A stretch of 64,000 bases of DNA from Marchantia polymorpha subsp. ruderalis (Eukaryota; Streptophyta; Marchantiopsida; Marchantiales; Marchantiaceae), in the NCBI GenBank assembly GCA_037833965.1, contig AP031359.1, forward strand, positions 3,158,001-3,222,000, read 5' to 3'. The position numbers were made by a program, and so were the translations under genes. Positions 33,069 to 44,882 of this stretch are shown here, piece after piece. Under the pieces are notes generated by a model that saw only the letters and a list, made by a program, of their open reading frames with translations, searched no databases and was not told the DNA's origin. Every line of letters begins with the position of its first letter. Within the stretch, counting starts at the first letter, position 1.

Positions 33069-34175
33069 GCACAGTGCAGCGTAAGTCACTCAACACACAC
33101 ACCTGAAACTGGAAAAGCACAACTCGGAAGTCGGTCAGGACCTCCGCTTAGGATTTCAGGGGGAAAAGTCTCTCAAGAGTACATTCAGAGGCTCTGCAGG
33201 TAGTGACTCCCACTCCGGCTTTTACAACCCTCCCGCTAGTTTCTGCTAGCGTAGGAAACCCGGATTGGACTTCCCACTTCGGAACGAAGTCACTCATACG
33301 CGGTGGACGTCACCCTCGACTCACACCAAGCGCAGAGAGTACAGGCCCGACTGAGAAACTCAACTTAGGCACAATCCAATAACACACACACCATAACAGT
33401 CTATTGAAGAGTTTGAATTCTTAGGCACTTGTCATTCCCAGAATTACTACAGAGGTGTGCCTTGAGGGGATCTTCTGCAGCGTAACCTGAATTTATAACC
33501 AAGGTTTACACGAAGTAGCAAAACTTCACTTTGGCTTTCAGGGGAAACGTCCCGTAGGAGTACAATCAGGATAAATCACTCGAAGGTGTAAGGGGGAACT
33601 GCTCAAGTATCTAACTCGCAACCGGCTCTGAGCATCGGCAATCACCCGCAGGTGTAGATCCGCATTACTCAAGTCTCTAACCGGTATACTAGCTCTGAAC
33701 ATTCAGCCGAAGGCCTTCAGCTGCAAAATGCGGTACCTTCGTCAAGCTGTAGCTCCTCTACGTGGTGCCAGAACTAAACACACAAACACGTCGAGAAAGT
33801 GAGTTCCTGATCTACACTTCCAAAACTGGGAGATTCCCAAGGCAAAACGCCTTGAACTACTTTATACCCTCTAAGGTCCTAACTAACACTACGCTACCCG
33901 CTAGGGTGCGAGCCGCAACAGATCCTACACCTGAGGAGTCGGCGGCTGCCTTCCCCTCTAACTTACAACCTAAATCTAAATCTAACCCTAACCCTAAATC
34001 TGAATCCTAAACCTACTGTACAGAACCGCCAGCGTCTTTACATCCAAGATCTGAGGCTAAATATTTGCAGGCATGCGTGGCCAACTGAGATCAACGGACC
34101 CATCAAATTTCAGATCCATCCGACCGTCCATCGCAAAGATATGGACTCCGCAAGATCTCTAAACCGCATCCGGTT

Positions 34176-34345
34176 CGCCGACCCCGAGTTTGCCGACTCC
34201 GAGTTTGCCGCCTTGAAGTTTGCCGACCTCAAGTTCGCCGACCTCGAGTTCGCCGACCCCGAGTTTGCCGACTCCGAGTTTGCCGCCTTGAAGTTCGCCG
34301 ACCTCAAGTTCGCCGACTCCGAGTTCTCCGACCTCGAGTTCGCCG
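34176..34345. repeat. 15-bp minisatellite, array 1
   Basis: Eleven units of GCCGACYYYRAGTTY. The order of unit variants repeats after five units (75 bp), showing a higher-order duplication. It ends in GCCGAAGGCG, the basic repeat of the LTR, from which the unit may have arisen. It is open in several frames, which creates spurious ORFs on both strands. Confidence 0.88.
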
Positions 34346-34609
34346 AAGGCGTTGACCGCCGAAGACGCACTTCCGCACCTTTGCCTATTTGTAACAGTCA
34401 CTCCCGACACCCATAACTCACAGATCCTTGATCTGTTTCAAGAGTTCTTGGGCTCGTTAGAAACGAGCGCGTCGAGTTCTTTCTAACAAGACCCTAACTG
34501 AGTCAAACCATTACGAGTTGAAAGAGTTATGCCGGTTTTATCCTTCGCCAAAGGCACACTGTCGAAGGCTTGTTATCTGTTATCGCCGAAGGCGCCCGCA
34601 CGATGTTTC

Positions 34610-34773
34610 GCCGACTCCGAGTTCGCCGACTCCGAGTTCGCCGACCTTGAGTTCGCCGACCCCGAGTTCGCCGACCCCGAGTTCGCCGACTCCGAGTTTG
34701 CCGACTTGAAGTTCGCCGACCTCGAGTTCGCCGACCCCGAGTTCGCCGACTCCGAGTTTGCCGACTTGAAGTT
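34610..34773. repeat. 15-bp minisatellite, array 2
   Basis: Eleven units of the same 15-bp sequence as array 1, 265 bp away, with a different order of variants. The two arrays flank one copy of the LTR-head module (about 34440-34520). Confidence 0.88.
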
Positions 34774-35209
34774 GACCCGAAGACGTCCGTCGCCGAAGGC
34801 GAACATCTAGAGCCGAAGGCGGATATTCCGCCAACGACGATCTGGTTAGGGTCTTGTTGGAAAGAGCTCAATGCGCTTGTTCTAACAAGCCCAAGAACTC
34901 CTGAAACGGATAAGGGATCACTAAGTTATGAGTGTCGGAAGTTACTGATATGTAGCGCCTTCGGCAACGGACGATACGCCTTCGGCTCAAGCGCCTTTGG
35001 GACAACGCCTTCGGCGGTGTACTCCTTCGCCTGAGCGCCTTTGGCGATAGCGCATTGATATTAGGTCAACATCTTCGGGGCAAGCGACTTCGGCCATACG
35101 CCTTCAGCGGTACGTCCTCGATAGACACGTGCGCCTTCAGCAGAACAGGACACTTGCAGCGAGAGCGCCTTCGGTGGGACAAGACAGAACAACGGAAAGG
35201 ACAAGACGC

Positions 35210-35225
35210 ATTGACTTTGGTCAAC
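35210..35225. promoter_or_regulatory. Inverted W-box pair in U3 (E2)
   Basis: ATTGACTTTGGTCAAC: the left half is TTGACT, also a legitimate W-box, and the right half is TTGACC on the other strand. Confidence 0.5.
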
Positions 35226-35863
35226 GCCTTCAGCGATGCACCTACGTTGACGGACACCTTCAAAAGTACGCCTTTGGCGCTGCGGGAAAGTGCCTTCGGC
35301 GGAAGACGTACGCCTTCAGCCGTGCGCCTTCGACGATGCGGAAAGGAAAAATCGGGAATCGGCCAGAGGCGAAGTTCTTCGCCGCCACGCCTTCGGCGCT
35401 GCACGAGCAGGGCTAAGTCGATGGACGACTGCGGAAAATTCAATTCCGTTCAAATTCAATTCTCGTGCGTGTGAGTCCGCGCAACGGCGGGGCGTGAAGC
35501 CGAGCGTGCGAAGGAGGCCGTTACGCCTCCAAGCCGGCGCGGCAATCAAGTGGGTCGATACCCACGCCCAAGTGTCAAACGGTGAAATCTTGTTTGCCAA
35601 AGGCGGACGTCTCATTATTGGAATTGCAAATTTGATTTCTCTCGAGCAACGAGTGCGTAGCAAGAAATTGGCGGAGAGAAATCAGAGAGAATTGCGACTC
35701 GCGGGGAATTGCAGGATAGCACGCAGCAGCTGAGTGCGCGGCCGAGGAACTTGCTAGTGAGAGGAGGAGCTCACGGAGAGATTGAGTCCGCGTGCAAGAA
35801 GCTTGAAGACCGCAGAGGAAAGGTTGCAGACTTCTGACGCGCGCGAGTGAATTCAAGAACGCG

Positions 35864-37090
35864 ATGTCAAAGGTTACACAGCTGCGGATGATTCCGCTGA
35901 AGCTACCGCAAATTGGGTTGCGCGCATTTCAGCAACAGCTGACTGCAGTAAAACTCAATTTCCTCCTGTGGGGATGGAATTGGGTGTGCCAGGATATGGT
36001 TCGCGAGTGGCTGAAGGGCAAGGATCAACCTACGCGCGGATATCGACCGCACCCGGAGCGATGGAAAGTCTACGATTGGGAGCAGGTGCTGGGAAGATGC
36101 GCGGAAGAAGAAGGCCATCTTCTGTTCGAGAGCAAGAGTATCAAGGTTACAAAGGGGGAAAAGATTTCCTTCGGGACCCTATTCAAGAGCAGCAAGTCCA
36201 GCAAGAACGGGTACAAAACCCGAGATTACAAGGATCGCTTCCGTAGGAATGTCGCAATAACACTCATTCAACTTTTGCAGCCGCACAAGACCACCTACAT
36301 GACTTCTTGATAGGTGGCGTTCGTGGAGCTGGCGTTGGCCGGAGCTCCGATTCATTGGGCTCGCATTCTGTGGAAGGCGACGAGACAACATGCGTTCGAG
36401 GAGAAGGGAGGATCAATCAATCACCTCTCCCCCTTCTTGATCAATTTCTATCGATCGATGGGATGTCTGACCGCGACAGAGCGAGTGCAATTCCCATTGC
36501 TGTCACGTAGCAATCCGGGACGGTATGTGAAGGACGTCAAAGTCGACACCAACGAAGACGAGACACCCGCCTGCACGCCACCAGCTCAACCGAGGGCAGA
36601 GTAAGAATCGCTCGCAGCACGAGTGCCGCGGAAGCGAAGGTGGGAAGGAGAAGCGGAGCAGAGCCAGCAACGCGAGGGTGCTACTCCCAATCAAAAGCGG
36701 CCACTAACAGAGCTCTGCAATCGGCCCAATCAGAAGGCACGCAGGCTCGTCTTGCTAGCAAGCAGCGCGGAGACGGGGCGTGATGTAGAGGGAAGAAACT
36801 CACCATTCTTGGGGGAGGATGTGAGTGCACGAATTGCAGAGAGGTCAGCGGATCTCCCTACACCGAAGGCATGGACGCCTTTGGCGGAAGCGAGAAGGCC
36901 TTGGGGTCAAGGGAGACAACACGCGGCACCGACGAATGTGCCGGCGACGGACTAGTGCTTCGCTTCCGAGCAAGTACCATTCGATGACTCGACCTGGGGT
37001 CAGGAGCCTCGGGTGGGGCTGCGCAGTAGAGCCGAGGACTGGTCGGATAGGGAGTTAGTGCGCGGTAGTCCGTCGCGCAGGAGACATAGC
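35864..37090 (+). pseudogene. U3 ORF of E2, coiled coil deleted
   Basis: Readable from MSKVTQLRMIPLKLPQIG (35864); upstream N-terminal codons are scrambled by stops. TGA-TAG at 36308-36313 replaces the W-Q of the conserved TLWQVSF. The next stop is TAA at 36602-36604 and the frame continues to 36955. At about 36960-37020 the sequence jumps from about residue 445 to residue 985 (GLRSRAEDW), so the acidic run and coiled coil are lost. Cannot encode the full protein. Confidence 0.83.
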
Positions 37091-38145
37091 AGATGACATG
37101 CAGTGTCGTGCAGCGTAGTGTAGTGTAGAGTGTTAGTTAGGACCTCAGAGGGTATAAAGTAGTTCAAGGCGTTTTGCCTTGGGATTCTTCCAGTTTCGAA
37201 AGTGCAGATTAGGAATTCATTTTCTCTGCGTGTTTGTGTCCTTAGTTCTGTCACCGCGCAAGAGGAGCTACAGCTTGACGAAGATACCGCATTTTGTAGC
37301 TGAAGGCCTTCGGCCGAATGTTCAGAGCTAGTGTACTGGTTAGATACTTGAGCAGTTTGGATCTACGCCTGCGGGTGATTGCTGAATGCTCAGAGCAAGT
37401 AACTGGTTAGATACTTGAGCAGTTTGTCCTTACACCTTCGGGTGATTGTTCCTGTTTGTACTCCTTCGGGATGTTTCCCCTGAATGCCAAAGTGAAGTTT
37501 TGTTACTTCGAGTAAGCCTTGGTTGTAATTCAGGTTACGCTACAGAAGGCGCCCTCGGGGCAAACCTTTGTAGTATTTCTGAGAATGACTAGTGCCTGAG
37601 AATTCAAACTCGTCAATAGATTGTTATGGTGTGCCACTGGATCTTTTCTCAGTTGAGTTTCTCAGTTCGGACCTGTATTCTCTGCGCGTTTTGTGAGTTG
37701 AGTGTGTTGTTCACCGCGTGTGAGTGACTTCGGTTTGACGAGGATACCGCATCCAAAGTAGGAAGGCCAATCCGGATGCCCTGCGCTAGCAGAAACAAGT
37801 GGAAGGGTTGTAAAAGCCGGAGTTAGGAGTCACTGCCTGCAGAGCCTCTAAATGTACTCGTGAGAAACTTTTCCCCGAAAATCTTGAGTGGAGGTCCTAA
37901 CCGACCTCTGTGCTTTTCCAGTTTCAGGTGTTTGTTGGGGTGAACTACGCTGCACTATGCGTCCTCCGAGTGACCTCCGAGTTGAGCACTTGCACTATTT
38001 TTGGGAGTGACAGTCGCCTGAGAATTCAAACTCTACAATAGTCTGTAAAATGTGACACTTTGTACTCTGTGTGTTGCCTCTGTCCCTGTGGGTTTGATCT
38101 TTTTGCTGCTATACTGCAGTTTTAGCCTTTGGTGGGTTATTACAT

Positions 38146-38164
38146 AAGAAGCCGACAACTTCTT
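38146..38164 (+). other. Hairpin between LTR and PBS (E2)
   Basis: AAGAAG-CCGACAA-CTTCTT, immediately after the LTR end and before the PBS. The identical sequence stands in M1 (about 2882-2900) and E3 (about 48610-48628). Confidence 0.55.
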
Positions 38165-38166
38165 TT

Positions 38167-38186
38167 TGGCGCCGCTGCTGGGGACA
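38167..38186 (+). other. Primer-binding site of E2
   Basis: TGGCGCCGCTGCTGGGGACA, 22 nt after the LTR end. Compared with M1 it has one change (GCC to GCT). The motif resembles the complement of tRNA-Asp, as in Athila-type elements. Confidence 0.75.
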
Positions 38187-38227
38187 ATGCGTCAGCACCG
38201 GAGTACGTGAGCAGCAATGCTCGGTGA

Positions 38228-40205
38228 ATGTCGATAGGAGAAGGTGGGGGCAAACTAAGTGCGCGAGCCACCCGAAAACTCCGTCGAGATTCACAGAAAG
38301 CCGTGGAAGAAAAATGGCGTCAGAAGGAGAAAACTAAAACATCGGAAACATTACCCAAGTCCAGTTCGGCCAACGCCACTGACGAAGAAACAACCATTGC
38401 ATCTAAACCAAACTTCGTGCTCACGTTAGAAATACCCTTCATCAAATCTCTCCTAAACTTAGATCAGACTGCCCAAAGGCCGTCGACAGACTACCCAATG
38501 GCGGACGGACTAGCCAACCCTCGCCCGATGTACTCTCAACCTTTTACGAAACATTCATATCCGAAGTACAAGGGGAGCGGGGATGATGACGATGCCGACT
38601 CGTATATCAAGCTTTTTGAATCCGTGTCGGTTACCAACCGCGAGACCAGCGATGATGATAGGCTGCGGATATTTCCCAGCCAGCTGCGCAAGAAGGCGCG
38701 CAGCTGGTACAACCACGAGAGTACCAACCCGAATGGTTTGCATACATGGGCTCAGCTGAAGGAGAAGTTCCTTAGACGATTCCGCGAGCTTGGCTACGAC
38801 AGTCAGGTGTTAACCAAACTGCGTAACCTCCAACGAGAACGGAAGGAGAACCTTCGTGACTATATGGAGAGGTTCCAAGACCTTCTCAACAGAATTTTGA
38901 AGACGGGACTAGGATTCCCTTTCTCATTCCAGCAAGCGGTGGACTGGTACGTGACCGGGTTAACAAGGGAGATGGAAACATTTTGCAGACGAGGGAATTG
39001 CGACACCATCGAAGACGTCCTCGCATCGGAAGAAGCCTATGAGACCTCCACGCTCAACCGAAGAGGAAGAGAGCGAAGGGACTCGGTGGGACAAAAGACG
39101 AAAGGAGGACGAAGGAAGCGACGAGGAGCTACGCCTTCGTCGGAAGAACTGTCCTCGGCCGAAGGTAGTACTTCATCGGAAGAGGAGACATCCTCGTCGG
39201 AAGAAGACAGGAAGAAGAAAAAGCGTGGAGCGGCAAAGAAGAAGGGCCATAGAAGGGCTATCACGGACAAAGGTTCGGGAGAGATTGCATCCAAGGTCGA
39301 GACCTTGGTTAAGGATTTTGCGGACTTGAAAGTCCACGTGGTGGGCGGCCAAGACCGACGGAAGTCACCAGGGAGGTTGCGGGCAAACCTCTAGTGTACT
39401 ACGTGCGGGCAAATGGGACATGCTAATACAGAATGCCTCATCACTCGGCCGTCTTATCCAGTGAATGCAGTTGAATGGGCACCTAAGTGGGAAAACCCAC
39501 CGTATTATTCTGCCAGTACATATACCGCGGTATGCTCCAAGGGACATGGCAACTACGTTACCTCAGAGGCGCATGGTACCTCCGGGAACGTATAATCAAC
39601 CGCCATCTCGGGCCTGCTACAATTGTGGAAAAGTGGGGCATTACTCTCCCCAATGCCCCCACCCAAAAAGACAGACAGGGTATGTTCCGACATGCAACAA
39701 CTGTCAAAAATCTGGGCATAGAGCAGTAGAATGTGACCAACCCCTAGCGAGCCGACCGACCGTGCGCTTTGTGATGCCCCCTGCGAAGGAAGAAGTTCAG
39801 GTCAATCAAGTCGATCTGAGTTCAGACAAGAACGATGAGGAGGAAGAATGGCCAGAAGAAGAAGTTATGTGCGGCAGGGTGGAGACTTTCGTCCTCGAAG
39901 AGGTCAAAAGACAACGAGAGGGATACACGCAGGAACAATCGCAAGTGCGAAGGCCGGAAGTCGAGAGGAGAGGAGAAGGCTAGTAGCAAGGCAGACGCGA
40001 GGTCTGCAGGTACGTCTTCCGCGCGGACTGAGAAGAAGACCGACGAGGATGCAGTACAAGTCTAAGACGGGAGTACGTCTCGGACATTAAGGACGAAGTC
40101 ACCAAACTTCTCAAAGAAGCATTCCGAATCGGACGCCGACGGAAGAACGAAAGACGTCGGGACCTTCTACCACTCCCTCGTTAGCAACCACGGAACAGCG
40201 TAGGA
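38228..40205 (+). pseudogene. gag and start of protease region of E2
   Basis: ATG at 38228 (MSIGEGGGKLSARATRKLRRD). A basic N-terminus is followed by HSYPKYKGSGDDDDADSYI and a Retrotrans_gag-type helical domain (KKARSWYNHES, FRELGYDSQVLTKL, DWYVTGLTREMETFCRR), then an S/E-rich basic linker. Stop TAG at 39392-39394 (TGG to TAG) lies just before the first knuckle CTTCGQMGHANTEC. After a frameshift, two more knuckles CYNCGKVGHYSPQC and CNNCQKSGHRAVEC are in the frame 39465-39983. Further frameshifts follow, and similarity ends near 40205 against inverted LTR fragment S8. Gag would form the virus-like particle and package RNA. Confidence 0.87.
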
Positions 40206-40626
40206 CGGTGGCGGCTGCGCCAAAGGCGCTTCACCCGAAGTCTTCTAAGCCGAAGGCTCCTTCCTACTCTGCTCCTGCGCCGAAGGCGCTTGAGCCGAAG
40301 GCTTTTGACCCAAAATCGAGTCATCGAAAGGTACTTGCTCGGAAGCCAAGCACTTCTCCGTCGCTGGCACGCTGGCCGATGCCGCATGCCGTCTTCCTTG
40401 GCTTGAAAGCCTTTGTGCTTCCTTCGAAGGCATCCGTGCCTTTGGTGTAGGGAGGTCCGTTGTCCTCCCAAAGACTCCTACACTCGCATCCTCCCCCGAG
40501 GATGGCGAGTTTCTTCTCTCCGGTGTCCGGTCTCCGCACAACTCGCCGGCAGTATAAGCTTGCGTGCTTTTTGCTTCGGCCAACTGGAGGGCTCGTGGGT
40601 CGCCCGACTTCGGGTGGGAGCAGCGG
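40206..40626 (-). mobile_element. Minus LTR fragment S8 (U3 ORF middle)
   Basis: Minus-strand sequence matching about residues 365-600 of the U3 protein (SSWPKQKARKLILPAS, then P/S/A-rich text). It lies between truncated E2 and the start of S9 at 40627. Left junction is approximate. AGCGG (40622-40626) is the candidate target duplication of S9; its partner is not present. Confidence 0.7.
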
Positions 40627-41288
40627 TGTGGTAACCCACTTTTTGTATTTTTGCGGAATTTAAAACATTTTTGGAAAACTGTACCACGGCAGCAATGTAA
40701 ATAGCCATCGGTACATTAAAATAGAGTGAAACTGGATGATCTCGTAGAATCTCGTAGAATCCAGGAGTTGGGCGCAATGTCTGGAACAGGCGCCGCCCTA
40801 AACGACGGGCTCTGAAGGAGTACCCCTTCGGCGCAAGGCGCATAATCCGCCTGCGGCGCTACGCCTTTGGCGCTAGAGGAATCCCTCAGAATCTATGCAA
40901 TTCCTTGCAACTCAAACGCCTTGATTTGGTTAGGGTCTTGTTGAAAAGAGCTCAACGCGCTGGTTCTAACGAGCCCAAGAACGCTTGGAACGGATTAGGA
41001 CTCAGGGAGTTGTGACGGTCGAAAGATACGAAGACCTGCGCCTACGCATAGACGAGGGAAGTTCGCCTACGCATAGGCGAAATAGGGTTTGACGACGGCG
41101 GAGAGACCGCCGAGAATGCCGCCTCCGCATAGGCGGGGAGGACTTGCACCTACGCATAGGCAAACGGAGATCGCCTACGCATAGGCGCTTCGACGTCGGC
41201 GGGAAGTCCTCCTTCGGGGTTGGAACTTGTACGGCGCCTTCGGTGCCAGCGCATCACGGTTGGATGAGGACCCAACGGAGTAGCAAAA

Positions 41289-41320
41289 TCCGTACGGACC
41301 GTACGGACTGTACGGACGGA
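41289..41320. promoter_or_regulatory. CCGTACGG array (S9)
   Basis: TCCGTACGGACCGTACGGA followed by a third, altered unit. Two perfect CCGTACGG palindromes 10 bp apart, i.e. about one helical turn. GTAC is the core of SBP/SPL sites; role inferred. Confidence 0.5.
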
Positions 41321-41411
41321 ACGGACGAGTGCGCCTTCGGCTGGTCGGGATTTCGGAGACAAGAGCACCGACGGAGAGGCGAGAGAGAGATGGACAGACT
41401 GGACGGAGTCC

Positions 41412-41427
41412 GTTGACCGCGGTCAAC
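41412..41427. promoter_or_regulatory. Inverted W-box pair in U3 (S9)
   Basis: GTTGACCGCGGTCAAC, about 450 bp upstream of the U3 ORF start at 41877. Confidence 0.55.
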
Positions 41428-41876
41428 ACCTTCGGCACAGCCGCCTTCGGCGCTGTGCCTACGGCGAGGGACCTGCGCGGACGAGCGTCTTGTGTGCGGA
41501 CGGATTTCGCCTACGCATAGGCGAACGCCTACGCACAGGCGGATGAAGTTCGACGCCGGCGGAAGCTCCGTCGGGGATTTCGCCTACACAGAAGGGAGTT
41601 CGGCTTTTGTCCTATGCGCGGACAAACGCCTTCGGTGGAGCGGGACTAGCCAAGTTGAAGTACGGAGAAATGCAGCGCGTCGGCAAGAAATCCGCCTTGG
41701 GCGCTGCGCGACCATGGCCGCGGCGTGGTACGCTGGCATAGTTCAAATTGCCAATTCGAGCGTGTGAGTGAAGGCGCGTCGGCGGAGCGTGAAGCCGCGC
41801 GTGAGAGAGAAGGCCATTATACCTCGGAGCCGGCGCAGTCATCAAGTGATTCGGCTTTCACGACCGAAAGCCGACC

Positions 41877-44800
41877 ATGACCCCCTGTGAGCGGACAGAG
41901 GACACCCCATTCTTGAATTTGCGATTTCAATTTCTTGTGCGAGCTGCGCGCGTCCACCTTCTAGCTGAGAGACGTTCTAGACACCACCGCGCGGAGAGTT
42001 ACCCGGTGGCAGGGAGAGAATTGAGTGCGCGCCATTTGGAATTGAGAGAGATTAGAGTTTGTAGAGGAAACAGAACCGCGAGCAAGAGGCTCGGGCATAG
42101 CAGAGAGAGAGGTGCGCAAACCAATTTCAAGAGCGCGATGTCGACATCGGTGAAGCTGCGGATGGTGCCACTCAAGCTCCCGCAGAATGGATTGCGTGCT
42201 TTTGAGGACCGGCTGATTGCAAGGAAACTCAAATTCTTGCTGTGGGGATGGAATTACGTGTGCGCAGATATGGTGCGCGAATGGCTGGACGAGGAACGAC
42301 AACCTACGCGCGGATTCCGTCCGCACGTAGATCGATGGACTGTCCGCGATTGGGGACACGCATTGGGAAGGTGCGCATGTGAGGAAGGGTACCTCCTGTT
42401 CGACAGTGAGAGCGTCAAAGTATCAAAGGCGGACGAAGTCTCCTTTGTGGAATTGTTCAAGCGGGAGAGGTCTTCCAAGAACGGGTATAGGACCCGGAAC
42501 TACAAAGATCATTTCCGCAGGACCGTAGCGATGGCGCTGCTGCAACTGTTGCAGCCGCACCGCACTACGTACATCACGTTGTGGCAGGTGTCCTTCGTGG
42601 AGCTCACATTGGCTGGAGCTCCAGTTCACTGATCGCGTATCCTGCATAGGGTGATGCGACAGCATGCGTTTGAGGAGCGGGGAGGAACGCTCAATCACCT
42701 CTCCCCCTTCTTGATAAACTTTTATCTGTCGATGAACTGTTTAACCGCGGCCGAGCGTGCTCGATTTCCGCCATTTTCAGTCGATCATCCCGGGAGGTAT
42801 GTGCGGGATAAAGAAGTAGACACCGACGCGGAGGATTCACCGACTTCCACTCCATCAGGTCAACAGGATGCGGGGAGAGACACACCCGCAGCGCGAGTGC
42901 CGCGGAAGCGAAGATGGAGAGAGGAACCGGAGAAAGAGCAACATCAAGAATCAGCTGCTCTCACCCGGAAGCGGCCACTGCACGAGATCTGCAGCCGGCC
43001 GAAGCAGAAGGCGCGCATGCTTTTGTTACCGGCCAGCAGCGCGGAAACGGCGACGATCGCCACAGAGAAGGGAAGTCCATCCCCGGAGAAGGATGGGACT
43101 ACGCGGACGGCCGAGGGGTCAGTAGACCACCCTACGCCTTCGGCGGAGGAGAGACGACCTTCGGGTCAGGAGCTACCACGTGCGGCGCGGATGAGTGTGC
43201 CGCCTACGCATAGGCGACTACCTGTGGATAGGCGACCCCTTGCGGACGTAGACTTGTGCCTACGCATAGGCAGAGAAAGTTCGCCTACGCATAGGCGGGT
43301 GCCTACGCATAGGCAGGACTCACCCCCGGTGCAACGCAGGGAGGGGAAGGAGCCGGCGGAAGATCCGCCTTCGGTTCAAGGGCCTTCGGGGCAAGGCCCT
43401 CCGGCGGTGAGATCGCCGGGATATGTGCCTTCGGCGCCAGGGCCTTCGGGCCACCGAGCTACAAACAGAGAGCCGGTAGGAGCCGCGCCTTCGGCAGAAA
43501 ATCCGCCGGAAGGTGCGCCTTCGGCGGAAGGGCCTTCGGGCCAAGGGACATTGGGCGGCCTGTCTTCGGCGGTCGACGCCTTCGGCGCTGCGCCCTCGGC
43601 GGAAGAAGCGCCGGGAATTGCGCCTACGCGTAGGCCGGACGCATCCCTGGCGCAGGACCTAAGGGTGGAGCAGGACCGATCGGTGGAGCGGATTGACTGT
43701 CCGCGGGGTGAAATTCGTGCGCGCGATGCACAATTACACTCCGCGCACGTACATTCCGCACGATCGCCTTCGGCGGTAGATGCCGGCGGCGAAGAGGTTA
43801 CAGTCGCGGCGGAACAGGGACAGGCGGACGATGGGAATTTGGCACGGCCAAATTCACCCATCGCCTTGGACATTTTAGCAGGGAGCAGCGAGGCTGCAGG
43901 AGCGCCAGCGGCGGCAGAGCACACAGACATCTCGCAGCCCCGCACAGGCCAGTCGCCGACGCATTCAATGGCGACCGAAATCCTCAATTCGGAGGATGAT
44001 GAAGAAGGAGGATCCACGGACTCAGTGTCGGGATCAGGATCCACCGAGGAGGAGGAGGAGGAAATGGTAGGCGCGCCGACGGCGGCGCTCTGTGAGCAGG
44101 TAGTACCTCTGCTGAGGTACCTGGATCGTAAGATGGAGAAGTACGCAGACCCTCGCTAGCCTGGGTCCTACGTCGAGTTAGTGCGTAGGCGAACTCGCAC
44201 TAAAGTCCACACCAGCAAGTTGCTGGCCCGTGTGGACCAGAAACTTAAGGATCTGCGGGAGAAGCATGAGTGCTTGTGGGGTCAGTACAACCTCAATAAG
44301 AAGTTGTACAAACACTTCGACAAGGTGAAGGACGAGAAGCTGGAAGAGTCCGCCAAGGAGAAGGCGAAGCTTACAGAGGAGCTGGATTTTGAGCAGGCTT
44401 AGAATCAAATGTTGTTAGGGGAGCTCGTGCGACAGACACGGTTGTTAGAGCAGTGTTAGCTTGCACGGCAGGCGGATGAGGAATTAATCCGCAGACTGCA
44501 GTCCGAGTGCGGGGAATTGAGAGCACAGCGTGCCGAGGCCGAATTACAGTTGGTTGTAGTTGAAGACGATCGCCGGCGGGCGGCAGATCGCACAAAGGAA
44601 GAGATGGCGAGGCGAGTCACCCACTGGGAAGTGGCGGCGCAGGAGAAACTCACACTGCGTGAGTTAGAGCTTCGTGTAGCCGGGTTGTTGACAGGTGACA
44701 GTCGGAGTCGGCGGCGACTGGCGAAGAAGTTAGACTCTTTTTTGTCGAAGTCACGGGACACCATGGCCACCCTTGAGACGGAGGTTTCCGCGGTGTTGCG

Positions 44801-44882
44801 GCGTTTGGGACTGCGCAGTTGAGCTGAGGACTGGCAGGGTAGGGAGTTAGTGCGCGACAGTCCGTCGCGCAGGAGGCGAAGC
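41877..44882 (+). pseudogene. U3 ORF of S9 (nearly full length, several nonsense changes)
   Basis: ATG at 41877 (MTPCERTEDTPFLNLRF). One frame throughout most of its length, broken by TGA near 42631 (TGG of PVHW), TAG at 44157-44159 (CAG), TAG at 44400-44402 (CAG), TAG near 44458 (CAG) and TGA at 44820-44822 (CGA). A small in-frame deletion has removed the HCLKGY part of the coiled coil near 44620. All stops listed are single C-to-T or G-to-A changes. The middle region holds many CGCCTACGCATAGGCG palindromes in frame (for example 43200-43320). Confidence 0.88.

Larger units (their letters stand above)
32831..34836 (-). mobile_element. Short-type minus LTR S7, 5' part missing
   Basis: Starts with the LTR end TGTAATAACCC, inserted in S6 after GAGTG. 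The tail with TATA (33866-33860) is followed by the ORF-less segment shared with S4 (about 33905-34145). GC-rich U3 with two 15-bp minisatellites comes next. Its orientation-specific sequence ends near 34836, where plus-oriented E2 LTR begins. Right boundary is approximate. Confidence 0.75.
34837..38144 (+). mobile_element. 5' LTR of element E2, head missing
   Basis: Plus LTR ending TTATTACA at 38144 directly before the PBS leader, so it is a true 5' LTR. Its head is cut near 34837 against S7. It contains a W-box pair (35210-35225), a heavily deleted U3 ORF and TATA (37153-37159). The tail resembles S5/S7-type sequence (for example CTTCGTCAAGC-type insertion near 37276), suggesting an older subfamily. 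Confidence 0.82.

Noticed and set aside
34176-34345. Real repeat protein (ADPEF/ADSEF) encoded by the minisatellite
   Set aside because: It is a 15-bp DNA repeat open in several frames on both strands, inside the non-coding U3 of an LTR, with no conserved flanking sequence.
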